Shown here piece by piece: positions 42,855-51,430 of a stretch of DNA of 64,000 nt. The stretch is from assembly GCF_003721565.1 (NCBI RefSeq), contig NZ_RJJE01000009.1:310001-374000 (forward strand). Reading direction: 5' to 3'. The stretch comes from Rufibacter immobilis. Lineage in GTDB: Bacteria > Bacteroidota > Bacteroidia > Cytophagales > Hymenobacteraceae. The translations under genes were made by a program, and so were the position numbers. Numbering within the stretch: position 1 is the first letter of the stretch; every line of letters begins with the position of its first letter. The notes under the pieces were generated by a model. That model was not told the origin of the DNA, made no database searches, and saw only the letters and a program-made list of their open reading frames with translations.

Positions 42855-44132
42855 ATGCTAACCGCCAACGATCCTTCGCTGCACTCCTGGATTCAGATTG
42901 CCCCAGACTGTGACTTCCAGATTCAGAACCTGCCCTTCGGGATTTTCCAGGCCCCTGACCGTGACCCGCGCGTGGGCGTTGCCATTGGTGAATATGTGTT
43001 AGATGTATACGTGCTCACCCAGCACCGCCTCTTTGACATGCTGGACATAGAAGACCCCACCGTGTTCCACCGCCCGTACCTCAATGATTTCATGGCCCTG
43101 GGGCGGCCCATCTGGCGGCAGGTGCGCGGCCGAATCTCTGAGCTGCTGCGCAATGATAACCCCGAGATAAGAGACAACCGCACCCTCATGAACGAGTGTC
43201 TGCTCAAGCAGAAAGACGTGCAGATGCTCATGCCGGTGCGGGTACCCAACTACACAGACTTTTACTCCAGCATAGAACACGCCACCAACGTAGGCTCCAT
43301 GTTCCGGGACCCCGCCAACGCCCTGCTGCCCAACTGGCGGCATTTGCCGGTGGGGTACCACGGCCGGGCCTCGTCCATAGTTCCGTCGGGTGTTCCGGTG
43401 CGCCGGCCCAAAGGCCAAACCAAACCCGCCGATGCCGCCACGCCCCTCTTCGGTCCTACCCAGCAGCTGGATTTTGAGTTGGAGGTAGCGTTCATCACGG
43501 GTCAGCCTACCGCCCTGGGTACTTCGCTCACGCCAGAGGAGGCCGAAGAATACATCTTCGGGATGGTGCTGTTCAATGACTGGAGCGCCCGCGACATACA
43601 GGCCTGGGAATACGTGCCGCTGGGGCCGTTCCTGGCCAAGAACTTCGGGTCTTCCATTTCGCCGTGGGTAGTGACCTTAGATGCGCTGGAGCCTTTCAGG
43701 GTACCCGGCCCGGTACAGGAACCTAAAGTGCTGCCCTACCTGGAGTTCAGCGGAAACAAGAACCTGGACATTCAGCTGGAAGTGGCCTTGCAGGCGCCCG
43801 GGCTGGCGGAAGAAACTGTAATCTGCCGCTCCAACTACAAATACATGTACTGGAACATGAACCAGCAACTGGCGCACCACACCGTGAACGGCTGCAACAT
43901 TGAAGTAGGCGACCTGTACGCCTCGGGCACCATCAGCGGCCCCACGCCCGACTCCTACGGCTCCATGCTGGAATTGACCTGGCGCGGCACCAAACCGCTT
44001 ACTCTGCCGGATGGTTCGCAGCGGAAATTCCTGCATGACGGCGATGTAGTGACTATGCGGGGCTTCGCCGAAAGAAACGGCGTACGGATTGGTTTTGGGG
44101 AAGTACGCACAGAGATTCTGCCCGCTTTGTAA
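42855..44132 (+). CDS. fahA: Fumarylacetoacetase
   Basis: A 425-residue enzyme of tyrosine and phenylalanine breakdown, hydrolysing fumarylacetoacetate to fumarate and acetoacetate. The N-terminal SH3-like domain is followed by the FAH fold with DFYSSIEHATNVGSMFRDP, the metal ligands of FELEVAFITG and FNDWSARDIQAWEYVPLGPF, and the late segment ASGTISGPTPDSYGSMLEL. Length is normal (about 420). The flavin reductase gene follows 13 bases downstream. A promoter-like box and the MITE-like element lie upstream. Confidence 0.96.
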   Translation: MLTANDPSLHSWIQIAPDCDFQIQNLPFGIFQAPDRDPRVGVAIGEYVLDVYVLTQHRLFDMLDIEDPTVFHRPYLNDFMALGRPIWRQVRGRISELLRNDNPEIRDNRTLMNECLLKQKDVQMLMPVRVPNYTDFYSSIEHATNVGSMFRDPANALLPNWRHLPVGYHGRASSIVPSGVPVRRPKGQTKPADAATPLFGPTQQLDFELEVAFITGQPTALGTSLTPEEAEEYIFGMVLFNDWSARDIQAWEYVPLGPFLAKNFGSSISPWVVTLDALEPFRVPGPVQEPKVLPYLEFSGNKNLDIQLEVALQAPGLAEETVICRSNYKYMYWNMNQQLAHHTVNGCNIEVGDLYASGTISGPTPDSYGSMLELTWRGTKPLTLPDGSQRKFLHDGDVVTMRGFAERNGVRIGFGEVRTEILPAL

Positions 44133-44145
44133 TCACTCCAGCTAC

Positions 44146-45036
44146 ATGAGAACCTTCAACCCAAAAGAGATACCCACTGCCGCGTTTCACAGCCTCATGC
44201 TGGGGGCTATCGCGCCCCGGCCCATTGCCTTTGCCAGCACCGTAGACAAAGACGGAAACGTGAACCTGAGCCCGTTTAGCTTTTTCAACTGCTTCGGGTC
44301 CAATCCGCCGGTTCTGGTATTTTCGCCCGCCCGCCGCGTGCGCGACAATACGGGCAAGCACACGCTGGAGAACGTGCTGGAGATCGGTGAGGTGGTGATC
44401 AATATAGGCAATTACGCCATTGTGGAGCAGATGTCATTGGCCAGCACCGAGTATGACAAAGGCGTGAATGAATTCATCAAGGCTGGGCTTACGCCTGTTG
44501 CCTCTACGTTGGTGAAACCACCGCGGGTAAAAGAGGCGCCGGCGGCGTTTGAGTGTCGGGTGCTGGAAGTAAAACCGATTGGTGACCAGGGCGGGGCCGC
44601 CAATCTAGTGATCTGTGAGGCTCTGCTGCTGCACGTGCAAGACGAGGTCTTCGGGGCAGACGGTACCACCATTGATCCGTTCAAACTGGATGCCGTGGCC
44701 CGCCTGGGCGGCGATTGGTACCTGCGCGCCACCGGCGATGCTCTGTTTGAACTCCCTAAACCCGTCCGGAACAAAGGCATAGGCATTGATCAGCTACCTC
44801 AGCACATCAGAAATAGCAATGTTTTAACCGGGAATAATCTGGCCCGCCTGGGCAATACCGAGGTCATTCCCTCAGAAGCAGAGGTTCAGGCTTTTTCGCA
44901 GGAACCTATCTATCAATATTTGCTCCAGAAACACCAGGATAACCCCACCGAGAAAGAACGCCAAACGCATCTGCTGGCCCAGCGATTGCTGGAAGAAGGA
45001 AGAGTGGCAGACGCCTGGAAAGCCTTGCTGGCTTAA
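44146..45036 (+). CDS. Flavin reductase-like FMN-binding protein
   Basis: A 296-residue protein of the flavin reductase/FMN-binding split-barrel family (SLMLGAIAPRPIAFASTVDK and NLSPFSFFNCFGSNPPV). The start is ATG 44146; the longer frame overlaps fahA and is not preferred. Cytoplasmic. A C-terminal extension of about 90 residues goes beyond the core domain. Its position right after fahA suggests a role in aromatic amino acid breakdown or flavin supply to a hydroxylase, but this is inference. Confidence 0.88.
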   Translation: MRTFNPKEIPTAAFHSLMLGAIAPRPIAFASTVDKDGNVNLSPFSFFNCFGSNPPVLVFSPARRVRDNTGKHTLENVLEIGEVVINIGNYAIVEQMSLASTEYDKGVNEFIKAGLTPVASTLVKPPRVKEAPAAFECRVLEVKPIGDQGGAANLVICEALLLHVQDEVFGADGTTIDPFKLDAVARLGGDWYLRATGDALFELPKPVRNKGIGIDQLPQHIRNSNVLTGNNLARLGNTEVIPSEAEVQAFSQEPIYQYLLQKHQDNPTEKERQTHLLAQRLLEEGRVADAWKALLA

Positions 45037-45056
45037 ATCTCTGTCAAAAGAGAATT

Positions 45057-45096
45057 GCGTTTAGGGGCTGTTTTTGGAAAAAGAGCCCCTAAACGC
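45057..45096. repeat. Palindromic repeat, full copy
   Basis: GCG/CGC outer arms and an intact core, 20 bases after the flavin reductase stop. Confidence 0.93.
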
Positions 45097-45228
45097 AGCA
45101 AAGCAGAAGCAGTATTTACAGGAGTAAAATAATTTTCAGGATTTGAGTTGAAGAAGACTGAGTGCCATCATTTGCCTGAAGGATACAAGCATTGGGGAGC
45201 CTTTACTGGTTCAGCAACAGTATAAAAG

Positions 45229-45280
45229 TAAAAGCCGTTTAGGGCCTGTTTTTCTAAAAACAGGCCCTAAACGGCTTTTA
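45229..45280. repeat. Palindromic repeat, perfect covariant copy
   Basis: A perfect 25-bp stem with CT centre. GGGGC is changed to GGGCC and the opposite arm to GGCCC, and outer arms are TAAAAGCCG/CGGCTTTTA. It is the second copy between the convergent flavin reductase and ald genes, 24 bases from the ald stop. Confidence 0.94.
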
Positions 45281-45303
45281 TGAGAATCAGGAGAATCCTG
45301 CTT

Positions 45304-46542
45304 CTAGTTGCGCACGGCAATCATGAGACTCAGCTCTTTGTACCTCATGTTGAATTTTTTGGCGATAGCGGCGTTGGTGAGGCTACCTTTGTAGATGTAC
45401 ACCCCGCTGCGGTAGTGCTCATGGGTGAAGAGCGCTTCATTGATGCCTCCGTATTTGGAGATCTCCAGAAACATGGGGGTAAAGATATTACTCAGCGCTT
45501 TGGTGGCCGTGCGGGGCACGCGGGACGGGATGTTGGGCACACAGTAATGGATCACGTCATATTTGCGGTACACGGGCCGCTTATGAGAAGTTATCTCTGA
45601 GGTTTCAAAACAGCCGCCTTCGTCAATGCTCACGTCAATGATCACAGAACCGGGGTTCATCTTGGCCACCACGTCTTCTGGAATCATGCAGGGCACCTGG
45701 CCCTCGTCGGCGGTGACGGCACCAATGACCACGTCGGCATCCTGGATTTCCTTGTGCAGAATGGTGTGGTCTAAGGTAGAGGTGAACAGTTGCGTACCCA
45801 CGTTCTGTTTCAGGCGGCGGAGTTTGTACAGATGGTCGTCGAACACTTTCACTTCGGCACCCAAACCCAGGGCGGCGCGGGTGGCATACTCAGCCACGGT
45901 ACCGGCTCCAACAATCACTACTTTAGAGGGTGGCACCCCGGTAATGCCGCCCAGGATGACGCCTTTGCCCTCGTTGCTGCTGCTCAGGTACTCCGCGGCA
46001 ATGAGCATGACGGTACTGCCCGCTATCTCGCTCATGGCCCGCACCACCGGCTTGGAGTCTGATTTGTCTTTGAGGAGCTCAAAGGAAATGGCGCTGATTT
46101 TCTTACGGCACAGCGCGTTGATGTAATCTGAGGTGAGGGAGCCAATCTGAAGCGCCGAGATGAGCGTTTGGCCCGGCCTCAGATACTCCATCTCATCATA
46201 GGTGGGCGGCGCAATCTTGAGCAGAATATCAGCCTCGTAGACTTCTTTGGTGGAGTATACAATCACGCCGCCGGCCTCTGAGAACTCGTGGTCAGAATAT
46301 TTGGAAGGAGCACCAGCCCCCGATTCAATCCAGACTTCGTGGCCGTGGTCGGTGAGTTGTTTTACCGCCTCGGGGGTGAGGCCGATGCGGTTTTCCTGTA
46401 ACGAAGACTCTTTGGGAATGCCAATGAACAAACTACGCTTGCGGGTTTCCACCGCCAGCATAGATTCTTTGGGCATCAGGCTACGGGCCGTGGCCTTGGT
46501 CAGGGCGTCAAACCCGCTCTTCTCCGTCAATTCCTCCATCAT
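45304..46542 (-). CDS. ald: Alanine dehydrogenase
   Basis: A 412-residue NAD-dependent enzyme interconverting alanine with pyruvate and ammonia. Family features: IGIPKESSLQENRIGLTPEA at about residue 40, the catalytic His region, and the NAD-binding fold VVIVGAGTVAEYATRAALGL. The C-terminal extension is typical of Bacteroidota members. About 35 bases of its start overlap the end of tsaE, so it is probably co-transcribed with tsaE and porX. Confidence 0.93.
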   Translation of the reverse strand: MMEELTEKSGFDALTKATARSLMPKESMLAVETRKRSLFIGIPKESSLQENRIGLTPEAVKQLTDHGHEVWIESGAGAPSKYSDHEFSEAGGVIVYSTKEVYEADILLKIAPPTYDEMEYLRPGQTLISALQIGSLTSDYINALCRKKISAISFELLKDKSDSKPVVRAMSEIAGSTVMLIAAEYLSSSNEGKGVILGGITGVPPSKVVIVGAGTVAEYATRAALGLGAEVKVFDDHLYKLRRLKQNVGTQLFTSTLDHTILHKEIQDADVVIGAVTADEGQVPCMIPEDVVAKMNPGSVIIDVSIDEGGCFETSEITSHKRPVYRKYDVIHYCVPNIPSRVPRTATKALSNIFTPMFLEISKYGGINEALFTHEHYRSGVYIYKGSLTNAAIAKKFNMRYKELSLMIAVRN

Positions 46543-46984
46543 ATACTCTCATACTAATGATACGCGCTTCTTCGGCCTCTCCGGGCTCTATAGACACCTC
46601 TACGCCTTGGTCTGGCAACAGGTCTGCCACCTTGGAGGGCCATTCAATGAGGCAGAGGTTGCCGGAGTCAAAGTACTCCAGCGCCCCTATCTCCAGGGCC
46701 TCGGCCTGATTTTCTACCCTATAAAAATCAAAATGGTAAATGAGTTCCCCGCCTTCTGCCTCGTACTCGTTTACAAGGGAGAAAGTGGGGCTGCTTACCG
46801 GCTCCTGCACCCCTTTCTGGGCACATATCGCCTTGATAAAGGTGGTTTTACCGGCCGCCATCTCCCCCTCAAACAAAATTATCTTTTTTTGCCCGATAAA
46901 TGATAAAAATTCAGCGGCGGCTTGCGGTAATTCTGCTTTAGAGGTGACGTGAATGGTATGGTGGCGCGCTTCAGGATCAGGCAT
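46508..46984 (-). CDS. tsaE: tRNA threonylcarbamoyladenosine ATPase subunit TsaE
   Basis: A 158-residue P-loop ATPase needed for the t6A37 modification of tRNA, working with TsaB, TsaC and TsaD. Walker A is GEMAAGKTTF; further family marks are SSPTFSLVNEYE and HFDFYRVENQAEALEIG. It overlaps porX by 8 bases at its start and ald by 35 bases at its end, forming a tight three-gene unit. Confidence 0.94.
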   Translation of the reverse strand: MPDPEARHHTIHVTSKAELPQAAAEFLSFIGQKKIILFEGEMAAGKTTFIKAICAQKGVQEPVSSPTFSLVNEYEAEGGELIYHFDFYRVENQAEALEIGALEYFDSGNLCLIEWPSKVADLLPDQGVEVSIEPGEAEEARIISMRVYDGGIDGEERV

Positions 46985-48539
46985 TTTTAGACGAAAGCGT
47001 TATAAATGGAATGATACACTCTTCCAGAGACACTCCACCGTGCTGGAAAGTGTCTTTGTAGTGGTTCACGTAGTAGTTGTAGTTGTTGGGGTAGGCGAAG
47101 AAATCGTCGTTCATGGCAAACACAAACGCCGTAGACACGTTGCTCTTTGGCAGGTGGAAACGCTCCGGCTTACGGCACACCAGCACATCCTTCTCCGTAA
47201 AGCCCAGGTTCTTACCGTGCTTGTAGCGCAGGTTAGTGTTGGTGTTGCGGTCGCCCACAATCTTGAACGGTTTCTTTACGCGCACGGTGCCGTGGTCTGT
47301 GGTAATGATGAGCCTTCCGCCTTTGTCGGCAATGGCTTTCAGCGTGTCAAACAGTGGCGAGTGCAGGAACCAGGAGCGCGTGAGGGAACGGTAAGCGGCT
47401 TCATCGGCGGCCAGTTCCCTAATCATCTGCATGTCTGTACGGGCGTGCGAGAGCATGTCCACGAAGTTGTAGACGATGACGTTGAGCTTGTTGTTGTCCA
47501 GGTTGCTGAACTTGGCCAGCAACTCTTTCCCGGCGGTGTTGTTCGTGATTTTGTTATAGCTGAACTTATCGTTGACTTTGTTCTGCTGGAACTGAATCTC
47601 CAAAAAATCTTCTTCGTGCAGGTTCTTGCCTTCCTCCTCGTCATCAGACACCCAGAGGTTAGGATAGCGCTTGGCAATTTCGGCGGGCAGCATGCCGGAG
47701 AAGATGGCGTTGCGGGCGTAGGCGGTGGTGGTAGGCAGAATGGAATAATACATCTCCTCATGCTCCACATTGAAGTAATCTGTGATGATAGGCTCCAGCA
47801 CCTTCCACTGGTCATAGCGGAGGTTGTCTATGAGCACGAAATACACCGGCACATCGCTCTCCTTCATCATAGGGAACACCCGGTCTTTGAACAGGCGGTG
47901 GCTCATGAGCGGAATCTCGTCGGTCTCATCGTTCACCCATTCTTCATAGTTGTCCTCTATGAACCGCGCGAAGTTGGTGTTGGCCTCGTCTTTCTGCATG
48001 TTGATCACATCAGCCATGCTTTTGCCTTCGGTATCGGCTATCTCCAGTTCCCAGAACACGAGCTTCTTGTACACATCGGCCCATTCCTGGTAACTCAGGC
48101 GCTCCCCAAAAGCCATACCCAGGGTACGGAAATCGCGTTGGTAGGAGCTGTTGGTTTTCTCTTCCACCAGACGGCGGTTGTCCAGAATCTTTTTGGCCGA
48201 CAGCAGTATCTGGTTTGGGTTAATGGGCTTGATGAGGTAATCGGCTATTTTGGAACCAATGGCCTCCTCCATGATATGCTCTTCCTCACTTTTGGTGATC
48301 ATGACCACGGGTAGTGTGGGCCTGATGGCTTTTATCTCACTCAATGCTTCCAGGCCGCTGAGGCCGGGCATGTTTTCATCTAAAAATACAAGATCAAACG
48401 TCTGTTCCTGCACCTTCTCCACGGCATCTGCCCCGCTATTGACGGGGGTAATGTCATAACCTCTTTCCTGCAGAAAGAGAATATGCGGCTTGAGAAGGTC
48501 AATCTCATCGTCCGCCCACAAAATAGTATATCTTTGCAT
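46977..48539 (-). CDS. porX: PorX, response regulator of type IX secretion
   Basis: A 520-residue two-domain regulator. Residues 1-125 are a CheY-like receiver with phospho-acceptor Asp54 (VFLDENMPG) and Lys in DYLIKP; residues about 200-515 are a PglZ (alkaline phosphatase-like) domain, seen as FVLIDNLRYDQWKVLEP and TTDHGTVRVKKP. PorX with histidine kinase PorY and sigma factor SigP controls T9SS genes, and its PglZ domain hydrolyses oligonucleotides in studied homologues. No kinase gene is adjacent. The window's GH74-like enzyme is a T9SS substrate by its sorting domain. Confidence 0.94.
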   Translation of the reverse strand: MQRYTILWADDEIDLLKPHILFLQERGYDITPVNSGADAVEKVQEQTFDLVFLDENMPGLSGLEALSEIKAIRPTLPVVMITKSEEEHIMEEAIGSKIADYLIKPINPNQILLSAKKILDNRRLVEEKTNSSYQRDFRTLGMAFGERLSYQEWADVYKKLVFWELEIADTEGKSMADVINMQKDEANTNFARFIEDNYEEWVNDETDEIPLMSHRLFKDRVFPMMKESDVPVYFVLIDNLRYDQWKVLEPIITDYFNVEHEEMYYSILPTTTAYARNAIFSGMLPAEIAKRYPNLWVSDDEEEGKNLHEEDFLEIQFQQNKVNDKFSYNKITNNTAGKELLAKFSNLDNNKLNVIVYNFVDMLSHARTDMQMIRELAADEAAYRSLTRSWFLHSPLFDTLKAIADKGGRLIITTDHGTVRVKKPFKIVGDRNTNTNLRYKHGKNLGFTEKDVLVCRKPERFHLPKSNVSTAFVFAMNDDFFAYPNNYNYYVNHYKDTFQHGGVSLEECIIPFITLSSKNA

Positions 48540-48673
48540 GGCTCTAAATTATTTCATAGTTAGGCTGTACTGGCAAGGGCGCATAGAGAACAAATCTGCG
48601 TAAATATAGTTTAGTCTATATAAATCGCGCCTTGTCATTAACCGACAACGGACACAAGAAGCACTAAGTTATC

Positions 48674-49912
48674 TTGAATAAGAAAAAAATCTTCAACGAC
48701 CCGGTTTACGGCTTCATCACGGTACCGTCTGACCTGCTGTTTGACATTATCCAGCACCCGTACTTCCAGCGTCTGCGCCGCATTAAGCAGCTAGGGCTTA
48801 CGGAGTTTGTGTACCCCGGTGCGCTGCATACCCGCTTTCATCACGCGCTGGGGGCCATGCACCTCATGAACACGGCTATCCAGAGCCTGAGCGGCAAAGA
48901 CAATATCATCACAGACAAAGAGTGCGAGGCTTCCATGGCGGCCATTCTGCTGCATGACGTAGGCCACGGTCCTTTTTCCCATGCCCTGGAAACAGCTATT
49001 TTTGACCAGGTGCCCCACGAGCAGATCTCTCTGCACATTATGGAACTGCTCAACGGGGAGTTTGACGGGCGGCTGCAATTGGCCATTGACATTTTCACCG
49101 ACAACTACCACCGGCGCTTCTTCCATCAATTGGTTTCCAGTCAGCTGGATGTAGACCGCCTGGATTACCTCAACCGCGACAGCTTCTACACTGGTGTTTC
49201 TGAGGGCAATATTGGCGCAGACAGACTCCTTAAGATGCTGAACGTGTATGAAGACCAGCTGGTAGTGGAGGAGAAAGGCATCTATTCCATAGAAAGTTTT
49301 CTGGTGAGCCGCAGGCTGATGTATTGGCAGGTGTACATGCACAAAACCGTGACCAGCGCGGAGCAGATGGTCATGAAAATTATGCAACGCGCCCGTGAGC
49401 TTACCCAACGCGGCATAGAGGTGCCTGCCAGCAAAAACCTACAGTTCTTCCTGCGCGAGAGCCTTTCCATTCTGGACTTCGAGCATGACCCCAGCATATT
49501 AAAGCGCTTTGTTTCTCTGGATGACTATGATATCTGGAGCGGCATTAAAGCGTGGGCCGAGCACCCAGACAAGATCCTGAGTTACCTCTCTACCTGTATG
49601 CTGGAACGGAAGCTCTTCAAAATCATGCTTTCTCCTACTCCCTTTGACATGGACTTCCTGTTTGGGGTACGGGAACTGGCCATTGAGCACTTCGGAATTG
49701 CTCCCGAAGAGGCGCACTATCTGGTGGTGGAAGGAAAAATCAGCAACAATGCCTATGAATCTGGTGGGGAGAACATTAATGTGCTTACCAAACAGAGCAC
49801 GGTGGTAGACGTGGCCGTAGCCTCAGACTTACCCAATATCCAGGCGTTGAGCAAGAAAGTGGAGAAGTACTATGTGTGCTACCCTAAAGAGATTACGCAC
49901 ATTACTCTCTGA
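48674..49912 (+). CDS. HD-domain phosphohydrolase
   Basis: A 412-residue HD superfamily hydrolase related to dGTPase/SAMHD1-like proteins. Metal ligands are seen in RFHHALGAMHL, HDVGHGPFSHALE and the later Asp in SSQLDVDRLDYLNRD. Substrate unknown; this group (YdhJ-type) is annotated as HD domain protein in many Bacteroidota. It starts with TTG (48674); no upstream ATG in frame fits, and the KIFNDPVYGF motif begins right after. Followed by a palindromic repeat. Confidence 0.9.
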   Translation: MNKKKIFNDPVYGFITVPSDLLFDIIQHPYFQRLRRIKQLGLTEFVYPGALHTRFHHALGAMHLMNTAIQSLSGKDNIITDKECEASMAAILLHDVGHGPFSHALETAIFDQVPHEQISLHIMELLNGEFDGRLQLAIDIFTDNYHRRFFHQLVSSQLDVDRLDYLNRDSFYTGVSEGNIGADRLLKMLNVYEDQLVVEEKGIYSIESFLVSRRLMYWQVYMHKTVTSAEQMVMKIMQRARELTQRGIEVPASKNLQFFLRESLSILDFEHDPSILKRFVSLDDYDIWSGIKAWAEHPDKILSYLSTCMLERKLFKIMLSPTPFDMDFLFGVRELAIEHFGIAPEEAHYLVVEGKISNNAYESGGENINVLTKQSTVVDVAVASDLPNIQALSKKVEKYYVCYPKEITHITL

Positions 49913-49930
49913 TTAGTGGCAGCAACAAGT

Positions 49931-49980
49931 CATTCCCGTTTAGGGGCTATTTTGGGAAAAAGAGCCCCTAAACGGGAATG
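49931..49980. repeat. Palindromic repeat, covariant copy
   Basis: Outer arms CATTCCCG and CGGGAATG are complementary; the centre is TATTTTGGGAAAAAGA. It lies after the HD hydrolase stop, between convergent units. Confidence 0.93.
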
Positions 49981-50040
49981 TGAAGTTTGTTAAACTTTTT
50001 TTAATATTTGATAAAGCTTTCCTGTAGTTAAGCAAGTTCT

Positions 50041-50107
50041 ATAGACCCTATAAGTGAGGAAGGCCTCTGAGAATCTCTCAGAGGCCTTCCTCACTTATAG
50101 GGTCTAT
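50041..50107. terminator. Perfect 32-bp hairpin at the end of the PUL
   Basis: Thirty-two bases (starting ATAGACCCTATAAGTGAGGA) are repeated exactly in inverted orientation after a 3-base loop, 3 bases from the stop of the last PUL gene. It is unusually long for an intrinsic terminator and would be bidirectional. Confidence 0.85.
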
Positions 50108-50109
50108 TA

Positions 50110-51411
50110 TTATCTAAAACCTATATGATCATAATGCACTACTCCTGCCCATGCCGCTGATTGGAATAAGACATCACTGATGGTTGCAGGACTTCCAATC
50201 TCTGACAGATCAAGGGTATAAGTAGTCCACTCCCCTTCCACAATCGGGAATTGGTAAGGGCTTGACCACTGCTCATTGATCACAAGTTTCATAATCTTTC
50301 CATTGGTACCGGCCCCTCCGAACACAGAGAAGGTTATTTTAGTGTACCCAGCCATAGACAAGGGAGTATCTGAATGGACACGGATGGCATCATTGGAACC
50401 ATCATAGGTCTTTTTGGCGGCAACAGTACCTTCACGTACTTTTTCGGTACTATTCCAGACAGATGGTCCTCCCCAGCCCCAATCACCCCATCCAGATCCT
50501 CTTGCGTCATCATAAAGGACATAAGGCAGGGCAGCCAAAGGCGGCAGGTCACCTACTATTTCCATGGTAGCGGACGAAATGTCTTCAATGCCCGAGTAAG
50601 AGATAATGGAAACAGTTCCCTTATTTGCTTCCTTAGGCACGGTAACAACCAATTGAGTTTCTGATCTACTTACAAATGAGGTTACCGGTTCTGAAACACC
50701 TTTAAACATAACACCTTTCACCAGATCTAAATTCGTTCCGGTAATGGTTAAATTTGATCCTCGTTCTACTGGGTTTGGTGAAAAGCCAGATATAGATGGT
50801 ACTGTCAAGGTCAACTCTTCCTCTGTTTCTATAACCAATGGTTCCGTACCTCCAGTATAGAAGATCATGGTTCCGGTTTTGGCTTCCAGTGGAACTGTCA
50901 AAACCAGCTCAGTCATTGACTTACTTACGAAGGTTTTCACAGTGGTTGGCAGAGAACCAAAACGGACACTATCCACCCAATTGAGGTTGTTACCCTTGAC
51001 AGTAATGTTTGCACCAGGCTTAGCGCTTTCTGTGACAGAACTGATTTCTACCAACACCTCAAAACTCAGCACAGTTTTAGAGACTATATCTTGTCCATCA
51101 ACTGTTTTTAAAGTAATTCTACCTCTTTCAGCTGAGGCAGGAATCACTAATTCAATCATTTCAGATGACTGTGAAGTGAATTGTGATTTGTTTACAGTTG
51201 CCCCAGCCATTTGGACAGACTCCACTTGCGTAAGATTCCGACCTACAATTTTTATTGTCTGCCCATGTTTAGCTCCGGTAGGTCCAAAACTTAACAATTC
51301 AACCTGACCAGTGTTGGCATCATCTTCATCATCACTGCAAGATGTTAATAAGCCTACTACTACCAATAAACAGACTAGTAGTAAGACCTTAATATTATAG
51401 AAGTTTTTCAT
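50110..51411 (-). CDS. IPT/TIG-domain surface glycan-binding lipoprotein
   Basis: A 433-residue lipoprotein (lipobox LTSC) with three IPT/TIG Ig-like domains (about 38-120, 122-205, 208-292; each has a GPTGAKHGQTIKIVGRNL- or NPVERGSNLTITGTNL-like start) and a C-terminal jelly-roll domain rich in Trp (GSGWGDWGWGGPSVWNST ... WTTYTLDLSEIG), which resembles carbohydrate-binding modules. It is the last gene of the PUL operon, 19 bases after the previous gene, and likely binds the glycan at the cell surface. Confidence 0.82.
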   Translation of the reverse strand: MKNFYNIKVLLLVCLLVVVGLLTSCSDDEDDANTGQVELLSFGPTGAKHGQTIKIVGRNLTQVESVQMAGATVNKSQFTSQSSEMIELVIPASAERGRITLKTVDGQDIVSKTVLSFEVLVEISSVTESAKPGANITVKGNNLNWVDSVRFGSLPTTVKTFVSKSMTELVLTVPLEAKTGTMIFYTGGTEPLVIETEEELTLTVPSISGFSPNPVERGSNLTITGTNLDLVKGVMFKGVSEPVTSFVSRSETQLVVTVPKEANKGTVSIISYSGIEDISSATMEIVGDLPPLAALPYVLYDDARGSGWGDWGWGGPSVWNSTEKVREGTVAAKKTYDGSNDAIRVHSDTPLSMAGYTKITFSVFGGAGTNGKIMKLVINEQWSSPYQFPIVEGEWTTYTLDLSEIGSPATISDVLFQSAAWAGVVHYDHIGFR

Positions 51412-51430
51412 ATCTATTCTTAAAAGACGA

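Noticed and set aside
46953-48314. 453-codon plus-strand frame antisense to porX
   Set aside because: The frame is a shadow of the porX coding sequence on the other strand; His/Val-rich composition and no family likeness.
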